Shown here piece after piece: positions 40,456-49,581 of a stretch of 64,000 bases of DNA; within the stretch, counting starts at the first letter, position 1, and the number at the start of each line of letters is the position of its first letter. The notes below the pieces were generated by a model. It worked only from the letters and a program-made list of their open reading frames with translations, did no database searches and was not told where the DNA came from. A program made the translations under genes and the position numbers. Origin of the DNA: Acinetobacter piscicola. GTDB taxonomy: Bacteria; Pseudomonadota; Gammaproteobacteria; Pseudomonadales; Moraxellaceae. The DNA is taken from positions 806,001-870,000 of the forward strand of contig NZ_CP048659.1 in NCBI RefSeq assembly GCF_015218165.1, written 5' to 3'.

Positions 40456-40481
40456 AGATCACGCTTTTTTTCACGTGATCT
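40456..40481 (-). terminator. Hairpin after ygfZ
   Basis: The stem AGATCACG / CGTGATCT lies 8 bp beyond the stop of the minus-strand ygfZ-like gene. A T-run is lacking downstream on the minus strand, so termination strength is uncertain. Confidence 0.5.
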
Positions 40482-40488
40482 ATGTTTT

Positions 40489-41211
40489 TTAAACAGGACG
40501 AGCCACATCACCACTTAAACTTTCAGGTAAGTCTAAAACAGTCACTTCAAGCTCAGCCAAAGCTTCAGGTCGAGCCACCACAAGCGCAATAAAACCATTT
40601 TCAAAAGCAGTGCTATTGACCACTTGAACGCCTTTATTCAGTTGCTCAGCTTGAGCAGGAGCAGCACCTGAACCTTGAATCACATGTAACCATGCTTTCG
40701 GTTTTGCTTTAAACCAAAGACGGGCAATCACTTCCTGACCCAAATAACAGCCCTTGTCATAATTGACACCACCACGTTGATGTAAACGGAGTTCTTGTGG
40801 TTGAAAAACACCTTCAATCGTTTGATCAATATAAGCTTGACCTGTTTGAATCGCAGCAATTTTCCATGCAGAGATATCAGTTTCAACGTCAGAAAAGTGA
40901 GTTGTCGTGCCATTCACTGTTGGAAAAACATGTCCAACTTGTTCAAGTTTCATCTTAGAAAAAGCACCATATTTTTTAATATGTTTGGCAAATTCCTCAG
41001 CCTGATCTTGCGTCGTTACGATCTCAAACTCTTCAGGATTACGTTTTTTAAGCCATAAACCAAAGTGAATACGACCTTTCAAATCACAAATTGCTGTGTA
41101 CTGGTTTACATTTTCAGCCAAAGCTTCAACATTGACAGTGACTTGTCCTTGTAAGAATTTCAGTGCATCGACACCAATTAAAGTAAACGAGGAGAAAGCT
41201 AAATTGCTCAT
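40489..41211 (-). CDS. ygfZ: YgfZ/GcvT-family folate-binding protein
   Basis: YgfZ is a folate-dependent protein that helps maintain certain Fe-S enzymes such as MiaB. The diagnostic C-terminal motif KGCYLGQE (in GVNYDKGCYLGQEVIARL, around residue 155) is intact, and the N-terminal LxGxDALKFLQGQVT segment is present. The 240 residues are shorter than E. coli YgfZ (326), as in many Moraxellaceae. It is divergent from acnD, itself an Fe-S enzyme. Confidence 0.88.
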   Translation of the reverse strand: MSNLAFSSFTLIGVDALKFLQGQVTVNVEALAENVNQYTAICDLKGRIHFGLWLKKRNPEEFEIVTTQDQAEEFAKHIKKYGAFSKMKLEQVGHVFPTVNGTTTHFSDVETDISAWKIAAIQTGQAYIDQTIEGVFQPQELRLHQRGGVNYDKGCYLGQEVIARLWFKAKPKAWLHVIQGSGAAPAQAEQLNKGVQVVNSTAFENGFIALVVARPEALAELEVTVLDLPESLSGDVARPV

Positions 41212-41445
41212 GAATTGCTCACTTATCTTAAATCTAATACTAAAGAATTAAGCTTATTTTCCGCTATTTTTATAAAAAATGCACATTTCAGAAAAATAAA
41301 TCGAGCAATATGTTACCAAATATTTCTAAAACCCCTATTTTTATATATAACTATATGAAATATAAAAGATTTGGGAAATGGCTTTTCGACAGTGTACTAT
41401 TCAGCCATTAGAACGCAGTACAAAATGATGCAAGAGGCACACGTA

Positions 41446-44064
41446 ATGAATAACAACTACCGCAAACCCCTGCAAGGTACCCAGCTCGAATATTATGACG
41501 TGCGTCAAGCCGTAGAAGATATTCAGCCAGGCGCATACGCAAAACTTCCATACACATCTAAAGTCTTGGCAGAGCAATTGGTACGCCGTTGTGACCCAGC
41601 CATTCTCGAACAATCTTTAAAAGAACTCATCAACCGTAAACAAGACCACGATTTTCCTTGGTACCCTGCACGTGTGGTATGTCATGACATTCTCGGACAA
41701 ACAGCACTTGTAGACCTTGCAGGTTTGCGTGATGCGATTGCAGACCAAGGCGGTGACCCATCTAAAGTCAATCCAGTCGTTCCGACTCAGTTGATTGTAG
41801 ACCATTCACTGGCTGTAGAATATGGTGGTTTTGACCCAGATGCCTTTGAGAAAAACCGTGCGATTGAAGACCGTCGTAATGAAGACCGCTTCCACTTCAT
41901 CGAATGGACCAAAACAGCATTTGAAAATGTCGACGTGATCCCTGCGGGTAACGGCATCATGCACCAAATCAACTTGGAGAAAATGTCTCCAGTGATTCAA
42001 AACCGTGGTGGTATTGCATTCCCTGATACCTGTGTGGGTACAGACTCACACACACCACATACCGATGCATTGGGTGTGATTTCAATCGGTGTGGGTGGTT
42101 TAGAAGCAGAAAATGTAATGCTGGGTCGTGCTTCTTGGATGCGTCTACCTGACATTATCGGGGTCGAGCTTGTTGGTCAGCGTCAAGCGGGCATTACCGC
42201 AACGGATATCGTTTTGGCATTGACGGAGTTCTTGCGTAAAGAACGTGTGGTTGGTGCGTATTTAGAATTCTTCGGTGAAGGCGCAGACAGCATGTCAGTG
42301 GGTGATCGTGCAACGATTTCCAACATGACCCCTGAATATGGTGCAACTGCGGCGATGTTCTACATCGACCAAAACACGATTGATTATTTAACCTTAACAG
42401 GTCGTGAATCTGAACAAGTCAAATTGGTTGAAACTTATGCCAAAGAAATTGGTCTTTGGGCTTCTGATATGAAGCAAGCAGAATACCCACGTGTATTACG
42501 CTTCGATCTTTCAACTGTAACCCGTAACATTGCAGGGCCATCAAACCCACATGCACGTGTATCAACCGCTGACCTTAAAGCCAAAGGTATTGCAGGTAAT
42601 TTAGAAGCGGCTAAAGCTCAAGAAGCTGAAGGCTTAATGCCTGATGGCGCAATCATCATTGCAGCAATCACCTCATGTACAAACACTTCTAACCCACGTA
42701 ATACTGTTGCAGCAGGCTTACTTGCACGTAAAGCAAATGAGCTTGGCTTAGTACGTAAACCTTGGGTGAAAACTTCTTTTGCACCGGGTTCTAAAGCGGC
42801 TGCTTTGTATTTGGAAGAAGCAGGTGTATTACACGATTTAGAAAAACTCGGTTTTGGTATCGTGGCATATGCATGTACAACTTGTAATGGTATGTCAGGT
42901 GCGTTAGATCCAGTGATTCAGCAAGAAATCATTGACCGTGACTTGTATGCAACCGCAGTTCTTTCAGGTAACCGTAACTTTGATGGTCGTATCCATCCTT
43001 ATGCAAAACAAGCATTCTTGGCATCTCCACCTTTAGTTGTCGCGTATGCGATTGCAGGTACGATTCGTTTTGACATCGAAACAGATGCGTTGGGTAATGA
43101 CAAAGACGGTAATCCAATTTACCTGAAAGACATTTGGCCGTCAGATGCTGAAATTGATGCATTGGTGAAGGAAGCGGTAAAACCTGAGCAATTCAAAAAA
43201 GTGTATATCCCGATGTTTGATTTGGGTGAACGTGTTCAGGCAGCAAGTCCGTTATATGACTGGCGTCCGCAAAGTACCTATATTCGCCGTCCGCCGTATT
43301 GGGAAGGGGCTTTGGCTGCGCCACGTACGTTAGCCAATATGCGTCCTCTTGCGATTTTGGGTGATAACATCACCACGGATCATTTATCACCATCAAATGC
43401 AATCATGATGGATTCGGCAGCAGGTGAATACCTACATAAAATGGGCGTGCCTGAGGAAGACTTTAACTCATACGCAACGCACCGTGGTGACCATTTAACG
43501 GCACAACGTGCAACATTTGCCAATCCGAAATTGTTCAATGAGATGGTGGTTCGTTCTGACGGTACGATCAAGCAGGGTTCTAAGGCGCGTGTTGAGCCTG
43601 AAGGCGAAGTAATGCGTATGTGGGAAGCGATTGAAACCTATATGAATCGTAAGCAACCGCTCATCATTGTTGCAGGTAAGGACTATGGCCAAGGTTCTAG
43701 CCGTGACTGGGCTGCGAAAGGTGTTCGTCTTGCAGGTGTAGAAGTGATTGTTGCGGAAGGTTTTGAGCGTATTCACCGTACTAACTTGGTGGGTATGGGC
43801 GTGTTACCGCTTGAGTTTAAAGCTGGAACGGATCGTAAAACGTTAAAGTTGGACGGTACTGAGTTGTATAGTGTGATCGGTAATATTGCACCTCGCTCTG
43901 ATTTGACTTTGGTGATTGAGCGTTCGACTGAGAATGGTCAAAATGAAATCATTAAAGTGCCTGTAACTTGTCGTTTGGATACGGAAGAAGAAGTGCATGT
44001 CTATGAAGCGGGTGGTGTGTTACAACGCTTTGCACAGGATTTCTTGGAAGGGAATGTGGCTTGA
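41446..44064 (+). CDS. acnD: Fe/S-dependent 2-methylisocitrate dehydratase (AcnD-type aconitase)
   Basis: This is an aconitase-superfamily enzyme. The sequence (start NNYRKPLQGTQLEYYDVRQAV, then VVCHDILGQTALVDLAGLRD and RNEDRFHFIEWTKTAF) matches the AcnD branch, which dehydrates 2-methylcitrate in propionate oxidation, rather than AcnA. The 4Fe-4S cysteines are C411 (ITSCTNTSNPRN), C477 and C480 (CTTCNG). From ATG 41446 (AAGAGG element upstream) it is 872 residues; a TTG at 41371 is an unlikely start. AcnD is usually encoded with prpB, prpC and prpF; none is adjacent here. Confidence 0.82.
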   Translation: MNNNYRKPLQGTQLEYYDVRQAVEDIQPGAYAKLPYTSKVLAEQLVRRCDPAILEQSLKELINRKQDHDFPWYPARVVCHDILGQTALVDLAGLRDAIADQGGDPSKVNPVVPTQLIVDHSLAVEYGGFDPDAFEKNRAIEDRRNEDRFHFIEWTKTAFENVDVIPAGNGIMHQINLEKMSPVIQNRGGIAFPDTCVGTDSHTPHTDALGVISIGVGGLEAENVMLGRASWMRLPDIIGVELVGQRQAGITATDIVLALTEFLRKERVVGAYLEFFGEGADSMSVGDRATISNMTPEYGATAAMFYIDQNTIDYLTLTGRESEQVKLVETYAKEIGLWASDMKQAEYPRVLRFDLSTVTRNIAGPSNPHARVSTADLKAKGIAGNLEAAKAQEAEGLMPDGAIIIAAITSCTNTSNPRNTVAAGLLARKANELGLVRKPWVKTSFAPGSKAAALYLEEAGVLHDLEKLGFGIVAYACTTCNGMSGALDPVIQQEIIDRDLYATAVLSGNRNFDGRIHPYAKQAFLASPPLVVAYAIAGTIRFDIETDALGNDKDGNPIYLKDIWPSDAEIDALVKEAVKPEQFKKVYIPMFDLGERVQAASPLYDWRPQSTYIRRPPYWEGALAAPRTLANMRPLAILGDNITTDHLSPSNAIMMDSAAGEYLHKMGVPEEDFNSYATHRGDHLTAQRATFANPKLFNEMVVRSDGTIKQGSKARVEPEGEVMRMWEAIETYMNRKQPLIIVAGKDYGQGSSRDWAAKGVRLAGVEVIVAEGFERIHRTNLVGMGVLPLEFKAGTDRKTLKLDGTELYSVIGNIAPRSDLTLVIERSTENGQNEIIKVPVTCRLDTEEEVHVYEAGGVLQRFAQDFLEGNVA

Positions 44065-44100
44065 TAATTTAAGCTAAAAGTATTTGATATTGTTGTAAAT

Positions 44101-44125
44101 AGACCCTACTTTTAAGTGGGGTCTT
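44101..44125 (+). terminator. Terminator after acnD
   Basis: The stem AGACCC.ACTT / AAGT.GGGTCT with a TTTTA-type loop is followed by TTTAG. It overlaps a spurious upstream GTG of the next gene. Confidence 0.7.
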
Positions 44126-44142
44126 TAGATTTTGAGAATGTG

Positions 44143-45963
44143 ATGAAATCAGAATTACATGATAAATTATTAACAGCTATAGATGAGTTAAAACAATTAA
44201 CAACAATAATTAGTTTAGAGTCTTTAGTCAATTTTGTAAGTAGGCGACAGTATGAATTTAATCATGGAAAATCAAAGGTATTAAGTTCCCCCTTTCAGCA
44301 AGGGAGTTATCTATTAGGTTTAGCTGCATCACAAGAAGAGCCCAAAAATCCTATTGAATTTAGTGAGGAGTTAGACAAAAAAATTAGTAACTTACTAAAC
44401 AAAATATTCAATTTTTATACTTATAGCTATTTTGATTCAGATAAGAACGATAGAACAGCACAACTCGTAGCAATGTCAGCGTTTATTCATTATTTTTTTA
44501 CAAGTAAGACATTAAGCTCTCATCAAATTAGAGAATGGATTTTATTTTGGTTTGACGAGTATTCTCCATTAGTAAATGATGCTTATGGCTTTACAGTAAA
44601 AGATTTAATTAATTTTGCAAGCTCTTTAGAGAATGAAATCCAAAGAAAAATGGATGATTTACAAGAAGATTATAACTACTTAGAAGAAAGTAGAAAAAAA
44701 TTTTTAGAAAAGCTCCAAGTGAATATTAAAAACTATAATACTGAAATTAATAGTATTGAAAATGACGAAGAGTTAAAGAGAAGAGGGCAAAGACTTTTTG
44801 AAAATACTCTTGAATTATTTTCAATTGAGTCATCTAAAATTTCAGAAAAAATAGGAGAAGAAAAATATAATAATATATTGTCTATTTTTGGTCTGAAAAG
44901 AGGTGATGCAGAAGAAATAACTTATATTACTGATAAAAATCCAATTGCATTTAAGGCTTTATTTTTTAAGGAAAATAAAATTTACTATGTACTGAATAAT
45001 TCATTTTTTATTTCTATAATTAATTTTTTGGAAAATTATTTATTTAAAGAAGCCAAAAATGCTCAGAAAATTATTCAAAATCGAGATAAAAAGTTAGAGA
45101 CAAAGACTACCGAATTATTTAAAAGATTATGCAGTGGTAATGCTGATTTTTATGAAAGTGCTTTTGAAAATGCAAATTCAAGGAATGAGCATGATTTAGT
45201 CATTTATGATAATGGTGTGTTGTTAATTGTTGAGGCTAAAGCATCACCTCCCAAAGAACCAATGCGTGATACTGAAAAGGCTTTTACTAGAATCAGAGAC
45301 CATTTTAAAAGTAACGCTGGGTTACAGAAAGCATTTGATCAAGCAAATAATTTAAAAAAACGAGTGATTGAGGATGAAAAATTAACTTTATATACAAAAA
45401 AAGGGAGACTTTTAGTAGAAATTCCTTTAGCAGAAATTAAAGTTATTCATACTATTTGTGTGACAAGGGACGATTTTGGAGCTCTTGGTTGTAATTTGAA
45501 TTACTTGTTGGATAAGAATGAAGATGAAATATATCCATGGGTTATTGATATTGCAAATTTGGATAGCATTGTTCAGGCATGGGATCATTTAGAGCTAAAT
45601 TATTCTGATTTTTATGAGTTTTTATCACAAAGAAATCAGTTGCATAATAAAGTACTAAGTATGGATGAGTTGGAATATGTGGGAGCTTATTTAAAATATC
45701 AAGGGGGCTTAAAAGGGTTTATTTCAGCTAAAGCAGACTATATACCTCTGTCAATGGAAGATGCTGATATTTTTGATGAAATTTATTTTAAAACATTAGT
45801 AGATGAACAGTATGAGTTAAAGAAGGTTCCATTATCTCTACATCGTATACGACGAGAGGATATTTTTGGCACAGAAAAGAATAAAAGTTCTAAACAAAAA
45901 ACAAGTAGAAAACCAAAATCTAAAATCCAAAGAAAATCGAGAAAATTGAATAGAAATAAATAG
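44143..45963 (+). CDS. Unknown protein with PD-(D/E)XK nuclease-like motif and basic tail
   Basis: The family is not recognised. From ATG 44143 it has 606 residues. The first ~170 are helical; a coiled coil follows (about 170-220, EIQRKMDDLQEDYNYLEESR). A PD-(D/E)XK-type core is visible at HD351...E364-A-K366 (EHDLVIYDNGVLLIVEAKA). The C-terminal 30 residues are Lys/Arg/Ser-rich, a likely nucleic-acid-binding tail. The gene is distinctly more AT-rich than the flanking acnD and may be acquired. It is followed after 10 bp by a small repeat protein gene. A nuclease, possibly defence-related, is inferred. Confidence 0.6.
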   Translation: MKSELHDKLLTAIDELKQLTTIISLESLVNFVSRRQYEFNHGKSKVLSSPFQQGSYLLGLAASQEEPKNPIEFSEELDKKISNLLNKIFNFYTYSYFDSDKNDRTAQLVAMSAFIHYFFTSKTLSSHQIREWILFWFDEYSPLVNDAYGFTVKDLINFASSLENEIQRKMDDLQEDYNYLEESRKKFLEKLQVNIKNYNTEINSIENDEELKRRGQRLFENTLELFSIESSKISEKIGEEKYNNILSIFGLKRGDAEEITYITDKNPIAFKALFFKENKIYYVLNNSFFISIINFLENYLFKEAKNAQKIIQNRDKKLETKTTELFKRLCSGNADFYESAFENANSRNEHDLVIYDNGVLLIVEAKASPPKEPMRDTEKAFTRIRDHFKSNAGLQKAFDQANNLKKRVIEDEKLTLYTKKGRLLVEIPLAEIKVIHTICVTRDDFGALGCNLNYLLDKNEDEIYPWVIDIANLDSIVQAWDHLELNYSDFYEFLSQRNQLHNKVLSMDELEYVGAYLKYQGGLKGFISAKADYIPLSMEDADIFDEIYFKTLVDEQYELKKVPLSLHRIRREDIFGTEKNKSSKQKTSRKPKSKIQRKSRKLNRNK

Positions 45964-45973
45964 GAGTTTTCCA

Positions 45974-46336
45974 TTGCCCAAAAAATCCCCCGAACAAAAA
46001 GCTGAAGAAGAACGTCGCTATATTTTGGCATGTAGTGCTTCCAATACAGCAGAACTCGAACCCTTTTTAACAGACCCCAATCAAGCGATTCGGGCTACAG
46101 CTGCCATGAACCCTGATGCAGACGCAGACATCCTTGACCGTTTTGCAGATGACAAATTTTGGGGTGTACGCATAGAAGTGGTGAATCATCCTAATGTCAG
46201 CGAAGCGACTTTATGCAGATTACTCGAAGCTAAAGTGAATAAAAGGGGCGTAGTCCATCATGCAGCATATGAAAAATTAATTGAGCGAGGCGTATCCTTT
46301 GACGAGGACGGAATGCCAATATTGATGCAGAAATAA
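45974..46336 (+). CDS. Small HEAT/LRV-like repeat protein
   Basis: The 120 residues show LRV-like repeats: ILACSASNTAELEPFLTDPNQAIRATAAMNPDADADILDRFADDKFWGVRIEVVNHPNVSEATLCRLLE. Each unit has the pattern hydrophobic helix, D/N-x-x-x-R-x-x-x-A/V, N/HP. The start is TTG, supported by AGGAG at 45962-45966. It lies 10 bp after the PD-(D/E)XK-like gene and may be cotranscribed with it, although its base composition is closer to the core genome. Probably a protein-interaction module. Confidence 0.65.
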   Translation: MPKKSPEQKAEEERRYILACSASNTAELEPFLTDPNQAIRATAAMNPDADADILDRFADDKFWGVRIEVVNHPNVSEATLCRLLEAKVNKRGVVHHAAYEKLIERGVSFDEDGMPILMQK

Positions 46337-46566
46337 CTTGAAACATATTTGACTACATAGGAAATTCAATTCATTTGAGTCTTTTTAAGCGAACAAAACA
46401 GAAAAAAGTGTAAAATATGTCACAAATTGAGAGATATTTGATAAAAAAAACGGTTTAAGTATTTTTTGCTCAAATGCCATCATCATTTGTCGAAATGACC
46501 AATAGACAAACACAAAAAACAGCCTATAATTTATTCACCATTTCTAAAAACCTATGGAGAACAAAA

Positions 46567-46710
46567 ATGGTAATGGCTGGTCAAAAACCTGGAACAGGCT
46601 TCTATTTTTGTGTCAACTGCGGACACCGCACCTACTTAGAAATTGGTACAGATCGTTTACCACCGTGTACCAAATGCCTTGGCAATCAATTCAACAACAA
46701 GAATGCCTAA
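46567..46710 (+). CDS. Zinc-ribbon small protein (47 aa)
   Basis: The ATG at 46567 has a GGAGAA ribosome site 5 bases upstream. It encodes a tiny protein with two CxxC pairs: FCVNCGHRTYLE and PPCTKCLGNQF. These form a zinc ribbon of the rubredoxin-like type. A GTG/ATG-like extension upstream in the same frame has no ribosome site. The function of such stand-alone ribbons is unknown. A terminator follows. Confidence 0.7.
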   Translation: MVMAGQKPGTGFYFCVNCGHRTYLEIGTDRLPPCTKCLGNQFNNKNA

Positions 46711-46750
46711 GCAGCACAAGCAAAACAGCTACTCCCTGTTTTAAAAAAAA

Positions 46751-46775
46751 GCCCTATTACTCAATAGGGCTTTTT
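46751..46775 (+). terminator. Terminator after the zinc-ribbon gene
   Basis: The stem GCCCTATT / AATAGGGC with loop ACTC is preceded by A8 and followed by T5. Confidence 0.9.
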
Positions 46776-46816
46776 GCTACCTTATCCATTCATCCATAAA
46801 AAATACAGGTAGACGC

Positions 46817-47401
46817 ATGATGATCGAAACAATACTTAGCTTGTGCATTGGCATTGGATTAAGCGCTGCCTGTGGTTTTCGTGTATTTGTCCCATTACTT
46901 GTGATGAGTGTAGCATCCTTAACAGGATGGTTTGAGCCGATGAAAGGCTTTGAATGGTTGGCAATGCCATCGGTTTGTATTGGGCTTGCAGTCGCTACAG
47001 TCTGTGAAATTGGAGCTTATTACATTCCTTGGGTGGACAATGCGTTGGACACCATTTCTACACCTGCGGCAATGGTTGCAGGCACACTGACCACGATGGC
47101 GGTGAGCACAGGAGAAATGTCACCCTTTGCCAGTTGGGCAGCAGCAATTATTGTTGGGGGCGGGACAGCGTCAGCAGTACAACTGAGCACAGTTGCAGTA
47201 CGTGGCTTGTCCACTGCAACGACAGGAGGAATTGCTAATCCTGTAGTGTCAACAGGTGAATGGATCAGTGCATTAGTGGTTTCAATTTTGTCCTTCCTTG
47301 TTCCTGTTCTCGTGGTCATCGTGGGTATTATTGCCATGATTTGGGTGATACGTTGGATTCGTTTAAAAAAGAAAAATAAGATAGCCTCAGCACCATTATA
47401 A
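46817..47401 (+). CDS. DUF4126-family membrane protein
   Basis: A 194-residue integral membrane protein with about five hydrophobic segments. The family block GLSAACGFRVFVPLLVMS lies near the N-terminus; VCEIGAYYIPWVDNALDTISTPAA and GGGTASAVQLSTVAVRGLSTATTGGIANPVVS follow, typical of DUF4126. The C-terminus is short and basic (RWIRLKKKNK). No function is known for this family. Confidence 0.8.
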   Translation: MMIETILSLCIGIGLSAACGFRVFVPLLVMSVASLTGWFEPMKGFEWLAMPSVCIGLAVATVCEIGAYYIPWVDNALDTISTPAAMVAGTLTTMAVSTGEMSPFASWAAAIIVGGGTASAVQLSTVAVRGLSTATTGGIANPVVSTGEWISALVVSILSFLVPVLVVIVGIIAMIWVIRWIRLKKKNKIASAPL

Positions 47402-47573
47402 ATCGCCAATACCAATAAAGAGTTGATCAACATATTTTGAAAAATATTGCATGGTATTGATCTCGAAAAACATTTGATTTTTATCTAAAAAAATCATAAT
47501 TTTTAGATAAATATATATCCATAATTTTTTTATGGGATTATTGAAAATAAAATCATAGTTCAGAGGTGATGGA

Positions 47574-47786
47574 ATGGACATGCTTAAATTTATCATAGAT
47601 GAAAATCCACTCAGTAATGGCGTCTATCAGTTACATAATGCAACGCAAGGATGTGAAGATTTGCCAAAAAATTATCATCAAATTTTAATTGGTTATTTTG
47701 CTGATGTAGAATTAGCACATAAACGTGCACGCATGAATTGGCCTAAAGAAAAAATACAAGCATGTCCAAAATGCTGCCAAAACTGA
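47574..47786 (+). CDS. Hypothetical small protein
   Basis: The 70 residues have no recognised family. The start has a GAGGTG ribosome site 6 bases upstream. The sequence (VYQLHNATQGCEDLPKNYHQ, then YFADVELAHKRARMNW and a CPKCC end) contains three clustered Cys that could bind metal. It is small but looks like a real gene. Confidence 0.55.
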   Translation: MDMLKFIIDENPLSNGVYQLHNATQGCEDLPKNYHQILIGYFADVELAHKRARMNWPKEKIQACPKCCQN

Positions 47787-47894
47787 AGAAATCATGCTGA
47801 AAATGATCGATTTTTAAAATGTTCTTTTATCGGAAATAAAAACGATAATATAAGATAAGTTGTTAAAATCCACTTGTTTAATAGGAAAATAACA

Positions 47895-48344
47895 ATGAAA
47901 ACATTCGACTTAGTGGTACATACACCGAAAAATTTACAAGAAGGTGGCGATGAGTTTTTAGAAAAATTCACAGCCATTCAGGCTTTGATCAAATTTGACA
48001 GTATTGCTTGGCGGCAACTTTTGGTAAGGCAACTACAATTTAATAGTGAAAATGCGAGTTTTACGATTACAGATTTGCAAAGCCAACAAAGCCTTCGATT
48101 CACTTTAAACGCGTTTTCAAAATTAGATGATTTAGAGTTTAAAATTGAAAGTGATGTTGCCATTATCGTGCCACAAAAAGATGTATTTGGACTGATTACC
48201 CGTAAAACCAAAGATTATATTTTTTTCAAAAAATTAGACTTTGCTACGGCAAGGCAGTATCTACTGTGTTTTTTAAATGCTGAATTACAACAGCTAGAGC
48301 AATTTTATAAGGACAGCCAGTCTAAATTGGCGCTTCATCTATAA
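47895..48344 (+). CDS. Hypothetical protein
   Basis: No family recognised. The 149 residues (MKTFDLVVHTPKNLQEGG...) have no signal peptide and no membrane segment, with a helical C-terminus rich in Leu/Gln. The ATG at 47895 with AGGAAAA upstream is preferred over a TTG 21 bases earlier. It is the last gene before the repeat region. Confidence 0.55.
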   Translation: MKTFDLVVHTPKNLQEGGDEFLEKFTAIQALIKFDSIAWRQLLVRQLQFNSENASFTITDLQSQQSLRFTLNAFSKLDDLEFKIESDVAIIVPQKDVFGLITRKTKDYIFFKKLDFATARQYLLCFLNAELQQLEQFYKDSQSKLALHL

Positions 48345-48464
48345 ATTTTGAAGAAAGAGAACTGTAGAAGAGAGATAAAAATTCTGCTGAATTGAGATTT
48401 TACGCTGTAAAAAATGAGTAATTTTCGATTAAAAGGAAAAAAATTGGAATTAATCGAGTTTTTA

Positions 48465-48738
48465 TGAAAAATATTTTTAAATTTATGCAAAATTGCCTGA
48501 TCTTAGGAAATTAATCCCGTAGTCATTTGGCTACTATAAATCTCAAGGGTGTGATGGGATCGAAAAGAGTAGCCTGCTACCAGTTGCGTACAACGTGAGT
48601 GTAGTACAAATCCAAAAGATCTCGATTCGGCTTAGGACGCTATAGACCAAAAGTTTATAGGCAATAGGATTAGAACTTACCAAGTTTTAATAGTTGAAGT
48701 AAACCATACAACGTTTTCCCAAATACCCTAAAAAATTT
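48465..48738 (+). repeat. 274-bp direct repeat, copy 1: candidate structured ncRNA
   Basis: Starts TGAAAAATATTTTT and ends ACCCTAAAAAATTT. It is about 97% identical to copy 2 at 49099-49371 (about seven differences). No reading frame is open through it. Local hairpins are visible, for example GTAGTC-ATTT-GGCTAC at 48523-48538, CTATA/TATAG near 48645, and AACTT/AAGTT near 48690. ATCCC pairs with GGGAT across the first hairpin. Strand is assumed plus from these stems; transcription is unproven. Confidence 0.7.
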
Positions 48739-49098
48739 TTAGCATAACAATATATAATCAAAAAAGTCCCTCTCTAGATCAGTCAGATCTTCGCTTGAAA
48801 ACACAATATCTATATTTTCACCCTCTGCATGATTCATGGTGATTTATACTTTTTTAAATTGAGCTTTTCGCAGATTTTAAAGTATCACTCGGCATTATAT
48901 TTTGAATGCAGCGCTCACAGCGCATTCAGTGGTTATTTGAATCTCACATTAACACACTATTTAAAATCCAGTCTTTTCCCGTATAAATACAAAATGAGGT
49001 TTAAGCAAAGAAAAATATCTCATTTTTAACCATAAATAACGTAAAAAAATGCACAAATTTTGCTTGAATGGGAAAAATTATTAATATTCAGAAAATCG
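48739..49098 (+). other. Spacer between the two long repeats
   Basis: 360 bp, AT-rich. The only reading frame (48829-49029, 66 codons) has no ribosome site or recognisable family and unusual composition, so it is not called a gene. Nothing else is recognised here. Confidence 0.5.
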
Positions 49099-49371
49099 TG
49101 AAAAATATTTTCAAATTTATGCAAAATTGCCTGATCTTAGGAAATTAATCCCGTAGCCATTGGGCTACTATAAATCTCAAGGGTGTGATGGGATCGAAAA
49201 GAGTAGCCTGCTACCAGTTGCGTATAACGTGAGTGTAGTACAAATCCAAAAGATCTCGATTCGGCTTAGGACGCTATAGACCAAAAGTTTATAGGCAATA
49301 GGATTAGAACTTACCAAGTTTTAATAGTTGAAGTAAACCATACGATGTTTTCCCAATACCCTAAAAAATTT
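49099..49371 (+). repeat. 273-bp direct repeat, copy 2: candidate structured ncRNA
   Basis: Same unit as copy 1, 634 bp downstream. The first hairpin reads GTAGCC-ATTG-GGCTAC: the T-to-C change converts a U-G pair to C-G, so pairing is kept and the other change falls in the loop. One base is deleted near the 3' end (AATACCC for AAATACCC). It ends about 210 bp before the SWIM gene that opens the five-gene operon. Confidence 0.7.
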
Positions 49372-49581
49372 AAACAATCAAATAACAATAAACTTAAATC
49401 CAAAACCACAAAAGTTGTATGAGCATTCTAATTTTTCTAAAATTTCACCGATATTTTGACTTAAACATTAACGACAAATTTTGTCGTTTAGCTGATTTTT
49501 TCCGTTGAATTATTAAAATGAAAAATATACATTGATTGAGCAAATGAAATTTAAAATGAAAAAATAACATAAGGACTTTTT

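Noticed and set aside
41371..41445. N-terminal extension of acnD from TTG 41371
   Set aside because: The extra 25 residues do not resemble aconitases and the ATG at 41446 has a good ribosome site.
48829..49029. 66-codon reading frame between the two long repeats
   Set aside because: No ribosome site, biased composition and no recognisable family.
48465..49371. CRISPR array or integron attC sites
   Set aside because: Only two long units 634 bp apart, no short repeats with unique spacers and no attC-type core sites.
48465..49371. Retron msr-msd or group II intron RNA
   Set aside because: No reverse transcriptase gene in the window, and no domain V-like sequence or GUGYG boundary was recognised.
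48465..49371. tRNA-like or Y-RNA-like module
   Set aside because: No cloverleaf, no T-loop consensus in the right context and no Y-RNA stem could be found by eye.
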